From NCBI GenBank assembly GCA_015680685.1, contig MNCI01006555.1, positions 982,327 through 1,046,326 of the forward strand: a stretch of 64,000 bases of DNA, written 5' to 3'. The DNA is from Gnetum montanum. Lineage: Eukaryota; Streptophyta; Gnetopsida; Gnetales; Gnetaceae. Shown one piece after another: positions 44,882-57,169 of the stretch; the first letter of the stretch is position 1, and every line of letters begins with the position of its first letter. Both the position numbers and the translations under genes were made by a program. The notes below the pieces were generated by a model. It was not told where the DNA came from and did no database searches. It saw only the letters and a program-made list of their open reading frames with translations.

Positions 44882-45761
44882 TGATGAGTAGTAGAGTATC
44901 CCAACACTCTACCATATAAGTCACGAGTGCTAGCCCATGACCAGATCATAATCCGTGGATGGATAATCTTATTATGTTAGTACTTGAGGTTAAATTTAAG
45001 ATTGTTGTCTTCCCACTTTCAGCTAGTAAAGTTCAAGTATATGGTTTAGCTCTTAGTGAGACATATGATTGGTTGATGTTATAGGCCTTTAATTGATCCT
45101 AAAGTAAACATGATCAAATAAGTTCTAAGTCTAGTTAACTAAGAAAACATAAACCTATCTTAGCCTAATGCAATGAACATCCAATCTTATTCTACCATTC
45201 ATGCCCTGGACTTGTGGAGTTATTTTTGGGATTACTAAGTGGAATTACTACTATGTGAACCAAGAAATGCCACAATTGGGTTACCAAATAACTATACTTA
45301 GCACTTGAAACTAGTCGTATCCATACCTCTTACTAATAACATGTAAACTAAAGTGCTTTAGAAAGTAAAGTGTTAAGCTTGGAAAACAATAAAAATTATG
45401 CAATCAATAAAAAACTAAGGGAATGCTACAATGATGAAAATCATTCTTGATCTTTATTACCATTATGAACTATGTCCAAGTATAGTTCACTTGAATAAAG
45501 ACATCAAACATCACACTGTGCACATTCACTCTATCACTACGTCTACAAAAATAAACTATAAGAATTTCGCTACAGGTAGAATGAAAAGCTATCAGATTAT
45601 GTGCCCAAGTATCAGTATTTATAGAGCTACACACAAGCTAAGACATCATATCAACAATGATGTGGCATGAGTTACAACATCGTATCTACAACATTGTTAC
45701 TACAATATCATAGATATGATATCACATCACAACAAAACTTGACTTTATCACTTACTAATCA
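44882..45761 (-). repeat. 5' LTR of Ath-E
   Basis: On the - strand it starts TGATTAG (at 45761) and ends CTCATCA (at 44882), 880 bp, close in size to the Ath-D LTRs. The inner end is fixed by the primer site. The outer end is chosen from the TGATTAG terminus and because Tat-G coding sequence resumes directly at 45763. The partner 3' LTR is not found in the window. Confidence 0.75.
45612..45730 (-). promoter_or_regulatory. Ath-E U3 promoter motifs and TATA box
   Basis: On the - strand, motifs including TGATATCATATCTATGATAT (45724-45705) and repeated ACAATGTTGTAG/ACGATGTTGTAAC phrases precede GCTCTATAAATACTGAT (about 45627-45611). These motifs do not resemble the GAGGCC palindromes of Ath-D but do resemble the module upstream of the Ath-E downstream ORF at 14700-14815. 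Confidence 0.55.
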
Positions 45762-45762
45762 T

Positions 45763-47890
45763 CTTCATCCATTAACTCACTTGCTTCAAAAATCTACCTT
45801 TTTTGTTTAGAATAAGAATTATCAAAAAGCCTTTGATTTCATCATAGAAGTTTTGACTACCCTTTTCATTCTAAATCCTCCATAATTCAATCAATCTTTT
45901 TACCTTTATCTTTCTAAATCCAACCATTTCGTATCCACTATGCTTTCTCAAAGATGGGAAGATGAAGCTAATGTTCTCATATATTACCTATCTCATCCTT
46001 TTCAAATTCTGAAATTAGGTATTCTAATATCAAGAAATCTTATCTTCACATTTTAAAAAGCAGAAGCATTACCTTCTAATTTTGAACATATTTATTATCT
46101 ACAAAGATAACATTCTTAAAGTTATTACTAATAATCCATCTAACAATCACCACTTTGCTTATTCGAAAACTTCTTTCATTAAGTGTAACCTTTTTTTTCT
46201 ATCTCAACACTCTATCAAAGATCAAGCCATAGCTGATCTTATCTCTTCTTATGAATCAACTAATATTGTTCATAACCTAGATACAAATACAAAGAATTCA
46301 AATGCTATACTTTATTTTGATGAAGCATATACTTCCTTTGAATCTACTACAATAGGTATCCTTCTTCTTTCCACTAAACAAGTCTTCTATAGGGACTATA
46401 AGCTTTATTTCCTATGTACTAACATACCTAAATATGAGACTCTGATATGAGGTTTTTTACTAGCCTTGTAAAATTAGGTTAAGACTATTACTATTTATGG
46501 TAACTCTAGATCATCATAAATAAATTTAATGGTGAATATGACTATAAGGCTTCTCACTTAGTTTCTTATCTAGAAAAGACTAAGAAATTTATCATCTCTT
46601 TTTCAACTCATACTTTGAGCCATATTTCATGCTTACAACACACTCTAGTTGATGCCTTGGCAATGTTTGTAATTCCTAGAAATCCTTCAACCATGCAAGA
46701 TCAACTAATACAATCAATTTACCTAATGCTTATCACACAATCTCCTAATATCTCAAATAGTGATATAAATACAAATGATGGGAATCATTAATATGTTGAT
46801 CTTCTTCATTACCTCACTGCTAGGGAAAATCCTAGTCATCTCTCACCTGCTCAAAAGCATGCTTTACATAAATGTAGTCAATACATCTAATTAGTAAATC
46901 CCAATATCTTTTGTCAAGTTTCTTCTACGAGAATTATTCTATGTTTTTTTAGTCCTATAAATTCTAAGATAATTCTTAGTTAGGGTCACTCCAAAGTTTA
47001 TGGTAGAATCCTAGAATCACACTTCTTAATAGCTTGTATCATTTCTGAAGGCTTTTTGTGGCCAACATTAGTTAAATATGCTTATAATCTATTCAATACA
47101 TGTAATACCTAGAAAAGGCATGTATTGCTTATCTATCTTTCTTCGTAAGAGCTTAACATATCTCAAATCATGTGGTCCTTTCAAAAATAGGGTTTAGATA
47201 TTATTAGTGTTATTAGTTTTCCTTCATCTACTAGATACTAATGTATTTTGATTGCTACTGAATATTTCACTGAGTGAGTAGAAGTTATTCCTTTACATTC
47301 CACAAAGTCTTTCTTCATCTATCATTTTTTCCTTAAACATGTAATAACCTACTTCAATATACCTCTCTAAATTATAATTAACAATGGATCTTAGTTCAAA
47401 AGTAAAGAGATAGCTAACTTCTACTCTATTTACCACATCACTCAGTTATTTTCATCATCATATTACCCTCAACCTAATGATCAAGCCCAATCCACTAATA
47501 AAAATTTCATCCATATCTTTCATACCATGGTCGATAAAACCAAGTGTAATTAGTACATATAGTTAGCCCATGCTCTCTAAGTCTACCATACTACTTTTCA
47601 TATAGCCATTGGTTGTACCACATATTTCTTAATTAACGGTTTTGATGGAATCTTTCTTATTAAGTTCCATATCACATCTCTTCATGCTACTCTCATGATT
47701 GGTGTTTAAATCAGAACAACAATAATATGCAATGCATTGAGTTGAATCTCCTAGAAGATTGATAGTAAGCTACATTCAACATCTACATAAATATCGAGTA
47801 GATATTCAACATTACCACTTCATACATGTTAGAATCAGATAGGTTCAAAAAGGTGATCTATTCCTTTTCCATTTTTTCAAACTCCAAAGA
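45763..47890 (+). pseudogene. Tat-lineage gypsy pol fragment (RNase H, archaeal-type RNase H, integrase)
   Basis: Text starts in the RT connection/RNase H with KNYQKAFDFI and FYLYLSKSNHFVSTMLSQ (45820-45960). A second, archaeal-type RNase H follows: AILYFDEAYTSFESTTIGIL (46290-46350), PKYETLI (an AEYEALI-like site, 46430), and TLVDALAMFVIP (about 46640). Integrase: the zinc region is weak near 47060-47160; the core has TEYFTEWVEVIPLHSTKSFF (47258-47320), IINNGS (47380), YYPQPNDQAQSTNKNFI (47460) and a LAHAL.VYHTTFHIAIGCT region (47565). Two RNase H domains define the Tat/Ogre lineage. Ath-E interrupted this gene, and its 5' part is not in the window. It is broken by many stops and frame changes. 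Confidence 0.72.
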
Positions 47891-50105
47891 TCCAAAGATC
47901 TCCTCCAACTAGCAGGGTTCTTTTCTAGTAATTCAATCTCCACAAAATGATACCTACATCCTATCAGATCTAGAGGGAAATTAGTTTCTATATTTCATCA
48001 ACAAAGCTTCTTAAAATACTACTACATGTAGCCGATTTACAACATCCAACCTACTAACTATTTGAGACTAGACATGTGTTCTCCCAATGGTAGTTTTCTT
48101 GTTATCAACTTTTCTCTCCTATAATAAGATATATACTACATCTATATAACAAGTTTTCTCTAAACCCTATTCTTCTTGCATTATTTTGCTTACTAATTTT
48201 CCTTTCTATCTCATATTTTAATATCTCTCTAGCTATTTTCTTCATATTTCCCTCCGCTATTGATCTCTTTATACTCTATGTAATCAGCACAATTAGTGAG
48301 GTTTTTAAATGGTTAAATATCTCATTACTTCATATGAGGGTATCTCTAAGTATATTATTGAGTGGGATAGGAAGGGGTTACTTTGACAATATATATATCG
48401 CATCCTTTTCAATCATACAATGTGAAAAATTTAGTCATGTCCCAATTCTATGGCATAGCATCATCCTTATAAGAGGTGTATAAGTGATATCCTCTTTTCT
48501 ACCTTTTCTTTTTTGCTCTTTGTTTTTATATGCTCTAATTTTTTCTCTTCTATACTATATTTCTCTCTTCTTCCTTTCATTCCCTCTCCTCATATTTCCA
48601 TTACTCTCTATATTCAACATTAGTAAGGCAAAATGATTTTCTCTACCTTGATGTAGTGAGGGAGTATTGAGTGTAGAGTGATGTAAGTAATTTAAATCTT
48701 CAAATGAGTAAGGTAAGAAAGAGGTCAATTTTAGGGATCTAGTCATGTTCCACTTCTACAACACCCCACCATTAGTGTATTGGAAATGTTCCTAGCATGC
48801 TTTCCCCTCATTTTACTATTTTCTATTTTCACTTTCATCTCCCTATGTTTCTTTATCCCTTTATCTTTTCATGTTCTACATTGATGAGATTTAAAAAGTA
48901 CATTTTCTTTACTCTTGTGAGGTTGTGATTGAGAGAATTGAGTGGGTTAGAGAGTCCTTCACTAACATTTATGCATGCTTTCTAGGATCTCATCATACTT
49001 CACTTCTGTGATGTAACACTCCATCATAGGTGTATCAATAATATCCCAAACTTTCTCTCCTATCATCCCACTATGTTTAAATCCTCTTGTAGGTATCTAT
49101 CAGCTCTAAGGAAAAGGTTAACAAAATAGAAGACCTTATTATTATCAACTAGTGTGGGTTTCCCTATCAAACCACTTGATAATAACCCTTACTAATTAAA
49201 TAAAGGTAATCCATGATTAGCTTGAATTTCTTATATTAATCAAAAGAACTTCATTATTACTTAGACCTAAGTAAAGAGTATAGGATATCACGCCATTAGA
49301 ATTCAAGTTTTTAGTGAAGGTAAGATCCAAAGCAAGGCAGTGTCCTAGAAGACTTTGGTTACAGTTTACTAACTTTATAGAAGAGATAGAAGAATTACCT
49401 TAGACAACTAAGGAAAAAATATAATACTACTACAAAGTGGCTAAGAGTTACCGAGACCAATGTTACCTTTGCTTTACTAGAGTTTCCTATAGTTAGTGTA
49501 CCTTATTGAAGTACTATCAAATCTCATTGAAATCTAATTATTAATGTCCATATAAGTTAATGGAAAGACATCTTATTCATTAGCATGGTTCATCATGCAC
49601 ATGATGCCCATCTAACAATGGTTCATGATTCATTCTAAATCATGGATTATGATTCATCATTATATCATGATTTGGCCTTGACTCTAATTGATCTTAGATC
49701 ATCATTTACTCGTATACCAATTGTGACATCTTGTTCTTGGATGTCATGAAAAATGTCAAACATACATAACATTTGACATTATACGTAATGAATGCAATAA
49801 GGAAAATATATAAATAAATGAAAAGAAACTTTATTAATGTGAAAATAATGTATTTGGATCATGCTCTAAGAATTTCTTGGGATTATCTTCCTTTTACATC
49901 TATCCCTTAGAGGCAATCCAGCACTACCATCATGGTTAGGTCTATACCTAGCTAAAAGAAATGGCTAATCACCTTCCTGCCCCACTTTACCTAACACCTA
50001 TTATTTACCTTTTTGGCTCTACAACGTATCCTCAAAGGTCACCTCAAAACACAGGTTCACTATTACAATATATCCTTTTAGGTCACATTATAATAATTAC
50101 ATAAT
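47891..50105. other. AT-rich non-coding stretch
   Basis: No coding frame recognised. It probably includes the 3' non-coding part or LTR of Tat-G, but no paired LTR is available for comparison. It contains the degenerate tandem repeat described separately. Confidence 0.4.
48340..49085 (+). repeat. Three-copy degenerate tandem repeat (about 240-310 bp units)
   Basis: Anchors TTTAGTCATGTCCCAATTCT (48430), ATCTAGTCATGTTCCACTTC (48738) and ATCTCATCATACTTCACTTC (48983) are each followed by text with CATCAT or CACCAT, GGTGTAT and AAT.TCC. GAGTGGGATAGG and GAGTGGGTTAGAG precede two of them. The copies differ a lot, so the array is old. Confidence 0.6.
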
Positions 50106-50109
50106 TTAT

Positions 50110-51740
50110 TACAAAGCAACATCATCATGATTATGGAATAGCTACATTTGAAAATGTGAACATGATAGACATATTGGAAGCTACTTACAAGGGAATAAAG
50201 ACTGTAAAGAAATCTAAACTTTTTCTATGGTTGAATCAATTTGAAAATCTTAATATGAAAAAGGATAAAATAATCTATTAATACTTCAATTAGGTATGTG
50301 ATGTTATAAATTCCATTGAAGGGATAGGTCAAGGCCTTTCTAAAAGTAAAGTTATTTACAATATTGTTAGAACTTTAAATGTTAAGTACAAAATAAAGAC
50401 TGTGGGTATGAAAAAATGAGATATTTTAACCTAAAATTTGAAAAAAATCTAATTTATCTCACTAAATATGAGATTATACCATTTGAGGAAAAAAATGCTA
50501 AAAGATTGTCCTGTTGCACTATCCTCAAGCCAAGCAATAATAGAAAAGGCCAAGAAGGCATAAGTTAAGACTTTACTATATAGTAGTAGTCATTATCAAG
50601 ATGATCTAAAGCTAGCACATCTTACCAAAAGGATTAGTAAGATTATTACTAACTAACTTAAGGAAGAAAAGAAAAGGCCTAGAAATAGGTAGCCAAGAGG
50701 TAAGCCCATAACTAATATTTTAAAACCCCACTTCTTCTACTAATATTATCAACATCATATGTTGGGTATGTAATGGATAAGGAAATCTTTTCTAGAAATT
50801 TTCAAGTGCTAAAAAATTACATGATGAGGCTAAGATAAGAGAAAAAGAAAAATCACTAGAAATCAAATGAAATAAAGAGGTGGTAGAAGATGACACTACC
50901 AACATCCATCTTTCTTGCATGACCATTGACACTTCACCTCAAGAAGATGATGGAGACTTAATAAATGAGGAAGAAATATGCACCATTGAAGAAATGTATG
51001 AATGTCTCAAAGAAATTTTTATTAAGTTAGAAAAAAATCAATCTTAGATTTAAAAACAAGCTACACCAATGTGAGTTAGAGTTTAAACATAAGAGGAACT
51101 CATGTTTGACCCTAACAAGTGAAGTCACAACCCTTAATAGTGAGATTGGTGAACTAATTACCTTAGATGAGTCCTTAAAGCAGTAAAAACATAGGGAAGA
51201 GAAGTACAAAAGACTTAACATTGAACTTCAAAGTAAAATTGCTTTGCTTAGAAAAGAAATTTGAAGAACTACAAAAGAATATTAAATAAGAGAGTTAGGT
51301 TGCTAAGAAATTTGTCCTTTATAAGGCTTCACTAGATCATGCTCAATAAGGGAGAAGTCCAAATGACAAGAGTGGGCTTAGTTAAAAACCCACCATGGAA
51401 AGCTAGTCCGATGAACCAAAAAAATTCATCATAGGTATGATTACTTCTTCCCTAATATTTCATAGATCTAAAGTATGCTTTCATTATCATCAAGTTGATC
51501 ATATTAAGGCTCACTGTCCATCTAAAAATTATCAAATTCATGATGCTTCTTACTTGATTCCTATTAAAATACAAGGTAGAAATATATTGTAGGTTCATCT
51601 GACTAAGAGATGAATACCTAAAGAGAGCATTTAAATGAAACCACATTTGGAAAGAAACTACATTCAACCCTTAAGACCTACAAAGAACAATGTAACTAGG
51701 AGGAAAGAAATAAGGGAAATAAGTAGAAAATTAAGGATAG
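50110..51740 (+). pseudogene. Ty1/copia gag (UBN2-type) fragment
   Basis: The frame shows LEATYKGIKTVKKSKLFLWL, then FENLNMKKDKIIxYFNxVCD, VINSIEGIGQGLSK and IVRTLNVKYKIKTVGM (50175-50415; x marks stops). This matches the UBN2 Gag domain of copia elements. A charged, coiled-coil-like middle follows (50880-51240) with DEEEICTIEEMYECLKEI-type text. A knuckle-like CFHYHQVDHIKAHCPSKN (51478) comes next, with His replacing one Cys. No protease, integrase or RT follows before the sequence changes character near 51850-52000. Confidence 0.65.
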
Positions 51741-52000
51741 ATAAAAGGTAACTCACCTTGCATCATTTCTATAAAATGTCAAAGTTGGAATCATTTCCAA
51801 CTAGGTAAGCTAAAGGTAAATTTAAAATTACAAGCAAGCAAGGTAGGGTAGTTAGGTTTGTATGATTTTCTTTTATTTTTATCTTTTTTCCTAGTCCTTG
51901 CCAAGATGTTGGGATGACTTTCAAGGAATGTGATTGCCCACACATATCCCCAAAGTGTAAATCCAAGTCAAATGAGATGTCCATCCTATGCTTAGGTATC

Positions 52001-53315
52001 TGTTGGCGACCGTTTGGGACACAATCGCCAACGAGTGTCCTCGAACAGGATTTAGGTGCCTGCTGGTTTCTGGCAACACCAAGGCCCAAATACCTCCAAA
52101 TAAACTCAGTAGTTAATGTGAGTATGTGTGTGTGCTATTGCGGCGTGTGGTTGTGAGTAATGTAACGATTGCGTTGTGTGTGAACTACAAATGACTTACT
52201 TTAAAGAGATTCAGCCAACTTTGCCAAGTGCTGTGAGTTGTTGAAAATTTCCTATTTTGTTCAACTGCCTAGTCTACGTGGTCCTTATAATACCTACTTG
52301 TAACAAATAAAATTTTGCAAAAACATTTGAGCACAACTCCGCAATCTACTCCTAATTTTCCCCAGAGAAAGAGATAGTTCCACAAGAAAATTAGAAATAG
52401 AGCAAGATTCAATGGAAATAAGTAGAAAAGAAAAGAAAGCAGATTTTTGTAGACCTCAAATATTTAAACAAGGTAAAATGACATGAGTAAACACTTCGCA
52501 ATAAAGCTATCCTAAATTCAATATCTACGAATTGTTCAAACTTCCAAGGCTCAAACAAGCAATTTATTCAAGACAATCCTACTATGATACCAAAAATTAC
52601 TGCGTAAACTACCACGTACGAGACTCCATTTTGACTAGATAATAGATGTCAACAATTGCATTCAAATAGAACCTTTGAAAGACTTGACAATTTCTGATTG
52701 AAATACCACGGAAATTCACTTTAAAGATAAAAAGAAGCTATTCTTGTCCCATCAAAATACCAAAGATTTTCTGAACCCTCTTGACTACTGAATTGTTCAA
52801 CGGCGTGACTACAAACAAAGGCTCTCTTACAACAATCCCAATAGCAGTTCCCACACGTTGCACAATAACGAAATTTACTACTAAAATGCTCTTAAGGCTT
52901 TTAAACACAAGCGCTTCTATGGCAAAATTTTAATAGAAATTTCTATCGAGCAACAAGAACAGTAAGAGCAATCTAAAAATCCCAAAATTACTTGCCAAGG
53001 ATGATACTATCTAAACCACTAGCTAAACAATTTAAACAAAACAAAAAATAAAATACATAACTCATAGGACCATGACAAAGAGGCTGAAATCTTTACTCTA
53101 GCAAGCCATCTTACAAGCAATCTTCCAAGACCCCAAGTGATGTGTGAGACCCCAAGTGATGATCCTAATGTCTTCTCAAAAGTGTGATGTATGAGACCTC
53201 CCAAAAGTCTCTTCTCCAAAAGTTTGTTCCCCCCTAGAAAATTATCCTTCCAAAAAAAAAAATTCTCCCACTTCCCAAGTCCTCATGAAGCCTTTTTATA
53301 AGGTTTACAAGGTAG
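52001..53315 (+). other. Less decayed block, possible LTR-like start, truncated by gap
   Basis: At 52001 the AT-rich copia remnant gives way to sequence with more CG dinucleotides, starting TGTTGGCGACCGTTTGGGAC. TGTTGGCGA and TCGCCAACG form a small inverted pair. An LTR beginning TGTTGG is possible, but no partner, primer site or coding sequence supports it. The rest holds no recognised gene and ends in the assembly gap. Confidence 0.3.
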
Positions 53316-53402
53316 NNNNNNNNNNNNNNNNNNNNNNNNNNNNNNNNNNNNNNNNNNNNNNNNNNNNNNNNNNNNNNNNNNNNNNNNNNNNNNNNNNNNN
53401 NN
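53316..53402. other. Assembly gap (87 N)
   Basis: A run of 87 undetermined bases. Confidence 0.99.
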
Positions 53403-54890
53403 TCATTAAGCTCTAGATTTTTTCATAAAAAATATAATATAATATCCACCTTATTGGTGGTAGCGGTAGTTAATTTATCCTTTCTACATCTTCGATAATT
53501 GAAATTAAAATTCGGGATGGCCCGAAATATGAGCCCGAAGGTGAAGGCACCGATCCTGCAACTGCCCGCAACTGATTCAAAATATCTTCTTCGGCCAAAA
53601 ATCATTACCAACAACTGCCATCACAGGAGAAGACTCAGCCGCCGCGTTAGGAAATGTCGCTGTGTGTTCCGTAAGGATCTGCAACTGTTGTAACCTCTGA
53701 TTAAATCATATAATCATCAAAACCTGCAACTGTTGTAACCTCTGCAGGTTTTGATGATTATATGATTTAATCCTTGCTTCGTAGATTTTTGCTGCCTTCC
53801 GTCTGTGATAACTGGTAAACTATCTGGCTTTCAAAGTTTTCTTTTAACATTTGGTGCAGATTCTTCAAGCAACGTCCACCAGGGTTTTTAAGGCATTTGC
53901 CATTGTTGCAGATGAAAACCCAGATTTGTTCATCGCACGAAATAGGCATCCATTCTTCTGAAATCCACAAGTGTCTCTGCTGAAATCGATGATATACCCG
54001 CTGTGTTCTGCCCTAAACTGGCCTCAGTTCTGTCTGCACAGCCTGCACGCGATTGCTACCCAAAACCCCCTTTAACTCGACTCAGTGGTGAAAGAAGGGC
54101 CTCCCACATGCTCCACGAACTCAAGTTCGGCATCTGGCGAGTCGGCAACGTAAATCCGACCGATGCGTGGGCGCAATCCTGAACGACAAGCCAAAGGATT
54201 TGCCCAAAAACCACGACATTCAGTTCTATTTTTCTGATTTTTGATTTTTCTCCGGCAGCATTAACAATGGGCCTTTGGACTTACAGGAATTTGGGTTCAG
54301 AAGCCTTTACATCCTTTAATAATTTAAATTTACGGAATTCAAAACCTGTTGGTAGTCCGTTAGGTCCTTCACTTGCTTCCAACTCTTAGCCGATTTTTGA
54401 TAATCCATTACCTACGGTGTTGTCTATTTTGCCAATATTAACAGGGAGTATGCTTTCTTGTGGTAAATAATCACCTCCATTTTTTGTTATTCCAATCTTC
54501 TCTCAAGAAGATAACTTGGCATTTTAATTTTACTTTCCAAGAAGGCTTCAACATCAAGATTATTTACCATTGGCTTGCTTCTCCAAGAATACCCATCAAC
54601 TCACAATACTAAACTGCAAATTTACAACCAGGGATTGTGCTAATTTTGAACAAAATATTCCAACTGTTCCATGTAATGGCCAAATGTGCCAACAGTATCT
54701 TTGAGTGGAACATCCCAATAGGATCCCTTGGATGTTTGTCCTATTAGTGGAACATATCAACTATGGCATTGCCAAAATAAAAAAGATGTTTCCGATCCTA
54801 AGGCATAGTAATAAAAGGCCTTGGACATCCTCATTCTTCCATATTACACTCATTTTGAAGATGTCCAACATTAGAAAAGGCAAGGAGGAA
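53403..54890. other. Unassigned sequence right of the gap
   Basis: From 53500 to about 54300 the base composition is more balanced and CG dinucleotides are common, unlike the decayed repeats around it. Short open frames exist on both strands, but none resembles a known family. Beyond 54300 it returns to AT-rich text. It could be low-copy DNA or part of a younger element that also spans the gap. Confidence 0.35.
53680..53772. repeat. Perfect 30-bp inverted repeat with overlapping direct repeat
   Basis: The arm at 53699-53728 (GATTAAATCATATAATCATC, continuing AAAACCTGCA) is the exact reverse complement of 53743-53772, with a 14-base loop. In addition CTGCAACTGTTGTAACCTCT occurs at 53679-53698 and again at 53724-53743, spanning the loop. 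A perfect palindrome with a shared direct repeat is typical of a template-switch event or an assembly fold-back. It lies about 300 bases from the gap. Confidence 0.9.
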
Positions 54891-54899
54891 GAGCAAGGA

Positions 54900-56280
54900 G
54901 AGCATCAAACAAGAACAAAGGACAACTCATAGTGATTTTAGGAAAGAAAATATAACAATGATAGAATAATAGTAGGTGAAGAATCCTCATCTATTCTAGA
55001 TGAAAGAGTCTAAAATTCTTCATTCAGATGAGAGGTAACAAAGAAAATGCATAAGTATCATTAAAAAGTCTTTATTACAATTGATAGGGTCATTGACTTT
55101 AAGTCTCATAGAAGATCCTAGATTTAGTTATATTTTCATGCATTAGGACTTTCATTCATTATGAGTCTTTCTACTATCATTCTAGAAGTTGCAATTAGAG
55201 AGTTTTTCTGTAACATTTGAGTCATGGATTAGATATTAGAACATTCAATACTTGAATTAATGAGATAGCTATTATAGTTTTTCCCAATTTAATAAATAAT
55301 TTTTTTATGATTTAATGCATCAGGATACATATATTGTGGATGAACACACTTACTGACATATTTACAAATATCACATTTGCTATGTCTAAGAGAGATTTCT
55401 GCTTAAGATTATTTGGTTATCCTAATTTTATCTTAAAGAACAATGTTTACAAAGCAAACATGATAGTGAATGCATTACGCATATCACCCATCATTTACTA
55501 CAATCTTGTGGTAAAGGGTGGAAGTTATGAGCATCTACTTTCTCAGCAAGCTTTGGTTCTCTATTGTGTACTTGTACAAGTGAAGTTGAATTTTAGGTAT
55601 ATCATCAATAGAGATATCATGTTAGAGTAATGTAAAATCCTAAACCTTTGGGCATCCTTTGTTGTTTAGCCTCATTATCAATGGTGAGGAGATTGATACC
55701 CCTTACATGCCTACCATCAATGGCAAGAAGGGAATTGCATAGTATATTAAGAAGTGGGATGTTTATGGCAAAGGATCATCATCATCCATACCCTAAGGCA
55801 CTAGGCTCCACCTCTCTAATTTCAAATTAGTTGGAGATCAACTCATACCCACCTTGAATAAGGCTTTTTAGGCTTTAACAAAGACCTTTGGCAACATAGG
55901 CTGCAACTTGGCTAGGCTAAAAAGGTGGATTAAGAGATTCAAGAGAAGATAGTCCAACAACTCATAGTAGGAGGAGCTTCCTCCCATTTTAGATGAGAAG
56001 CTAGATGGAACCTTCACATGATCTCATAAGCATGTTCCTCATTTTCATGTTTTAGAAGTTGGCCCATCCATCCAAGGGCTATGATTCAAAGATGGTGGAG
56101 GACTCTAATGAGGAGATAGCATAAGCAAGAAAGAAAATTAGCAAAGGGAGTGGTCCTAAAAAAATGTTCTTCCAAAAATCCACATGTTTAAGTATGCAAT
56201 TTGCAACCATAAACAATCTTCGAAATGGCATGTCCCTCGATAGATCAACAATTATGAAATGAAGGGGCACAATCCTCCAA
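54900..56280 (+). pseudogene. Decayed ORF upstream of an Athila-type LTR
   Basis: Readable blocks are DIFTNITFAMSKRDFCLRLF and GYPNFILKNN (55350-55440), YNLVVKGGSYEHLLSQQALV then LYCVLVQVKLNFRYIINRDI (55495-55620), and after a frame change LSMVRRLIPLTCLPSMARRE (55665-55725). I do not recognise the family. It does not align by eye with the downstream ORFs of Ath-D or Ath-E. It lies on the same strand and upstream of the LTR ending at 57978, so it may be the downstream ORF of a third Athila-like lineage. Stops at Gln-type codons are present. Everything beyond the text is inference. Confidence 0.35.
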
Positions 56281-57169
56281 TTAAATATGAGCTTAGCCTA
56301 TTAACCATAATATAGAATCAATAAATGATGATAAATTAATAATAAATTCAATGAAATTTGAGTGATATGAATACAAGTAGAAAAGCTTGAAAACGTAACA
56401 CAAATGATAAATAAAATACTAATGTGTGGGATAGGGTCTAGATTTTTTCTTCCCAATGAATAAAAAGTGGTTTATTCAATTACATGATAAAATTCACCTC
56501 CTATGGAGGGCCAAGAGATAACTAGGATATAATATATAATAGAACAAATTAGAATTTAAAATTAACAAATAGAAATTAGTTAATGAGCAAAAACAAGGTT
56601 CAATGGATGAATTCTAATATCTTACAACTTGGGGAATGAGTGGAAAAATTAGCAGCATTGTTTGACACTAATTTGGAAGGCAAACAAGGTTATTTTCGAA
56701 TGTGTCAAAGGTGATACTAGGTGCAATGATGTTGGCATCAACATATTTGCATATGGTATTAGTGATGCAGGCACCAAGACTAAGCTAATGGAGTACTAAG
56801 AACACTGAGATTGCCATGGAGCATGTAGGTAATGTAGATGATGTGGATGCTAGTGCTCTTGGGATCTCACAAATTACAACAACTACTCTAGAATCTTGAA
56901 AAATCAACCTCTAATTGTTAAACTCCTAGGGTTTCAAGGTGAACTTGCCAAAATTTGATGTCTATCATGTCAAGACTATTGTAGAGGAGTCATTTGAGGT
57001 CTTGTAGTGTCGAAATGGAGGTCAAAAAGAAATTTTAGTGCAAGTGCCATGGGCAGGATGGTCTAGGCACCAAAATCAACTTCAATAGTTAGAAAAATTT
57101 TCATTCCCAAACTTTTCTAAGGTGGCTAAAAATGTTCACATGCTAGGTTATGAGCTAAAATGGTCCTTG
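56281..57169. other. AT-rich stretch between decayed ORF and LTR
   Basis: No gene recognised. It should contain the 3' untranslated region and the U3 part of the following LTR. I cannot find a clear TGATGAG terminus or polypurine tract. Confidence 0.3.

Noticed and set aside
48400-49100. CRISPR-like or satellite array
   Set aside because: Only three diverged units, eukaryotic context, no conserved spacer structure.
52001-53315. Firm call of a young LTR starting TGTTGG
   Set aside because: No partner LTR, primer site or coding sequence, and the right part is lost in the gap.
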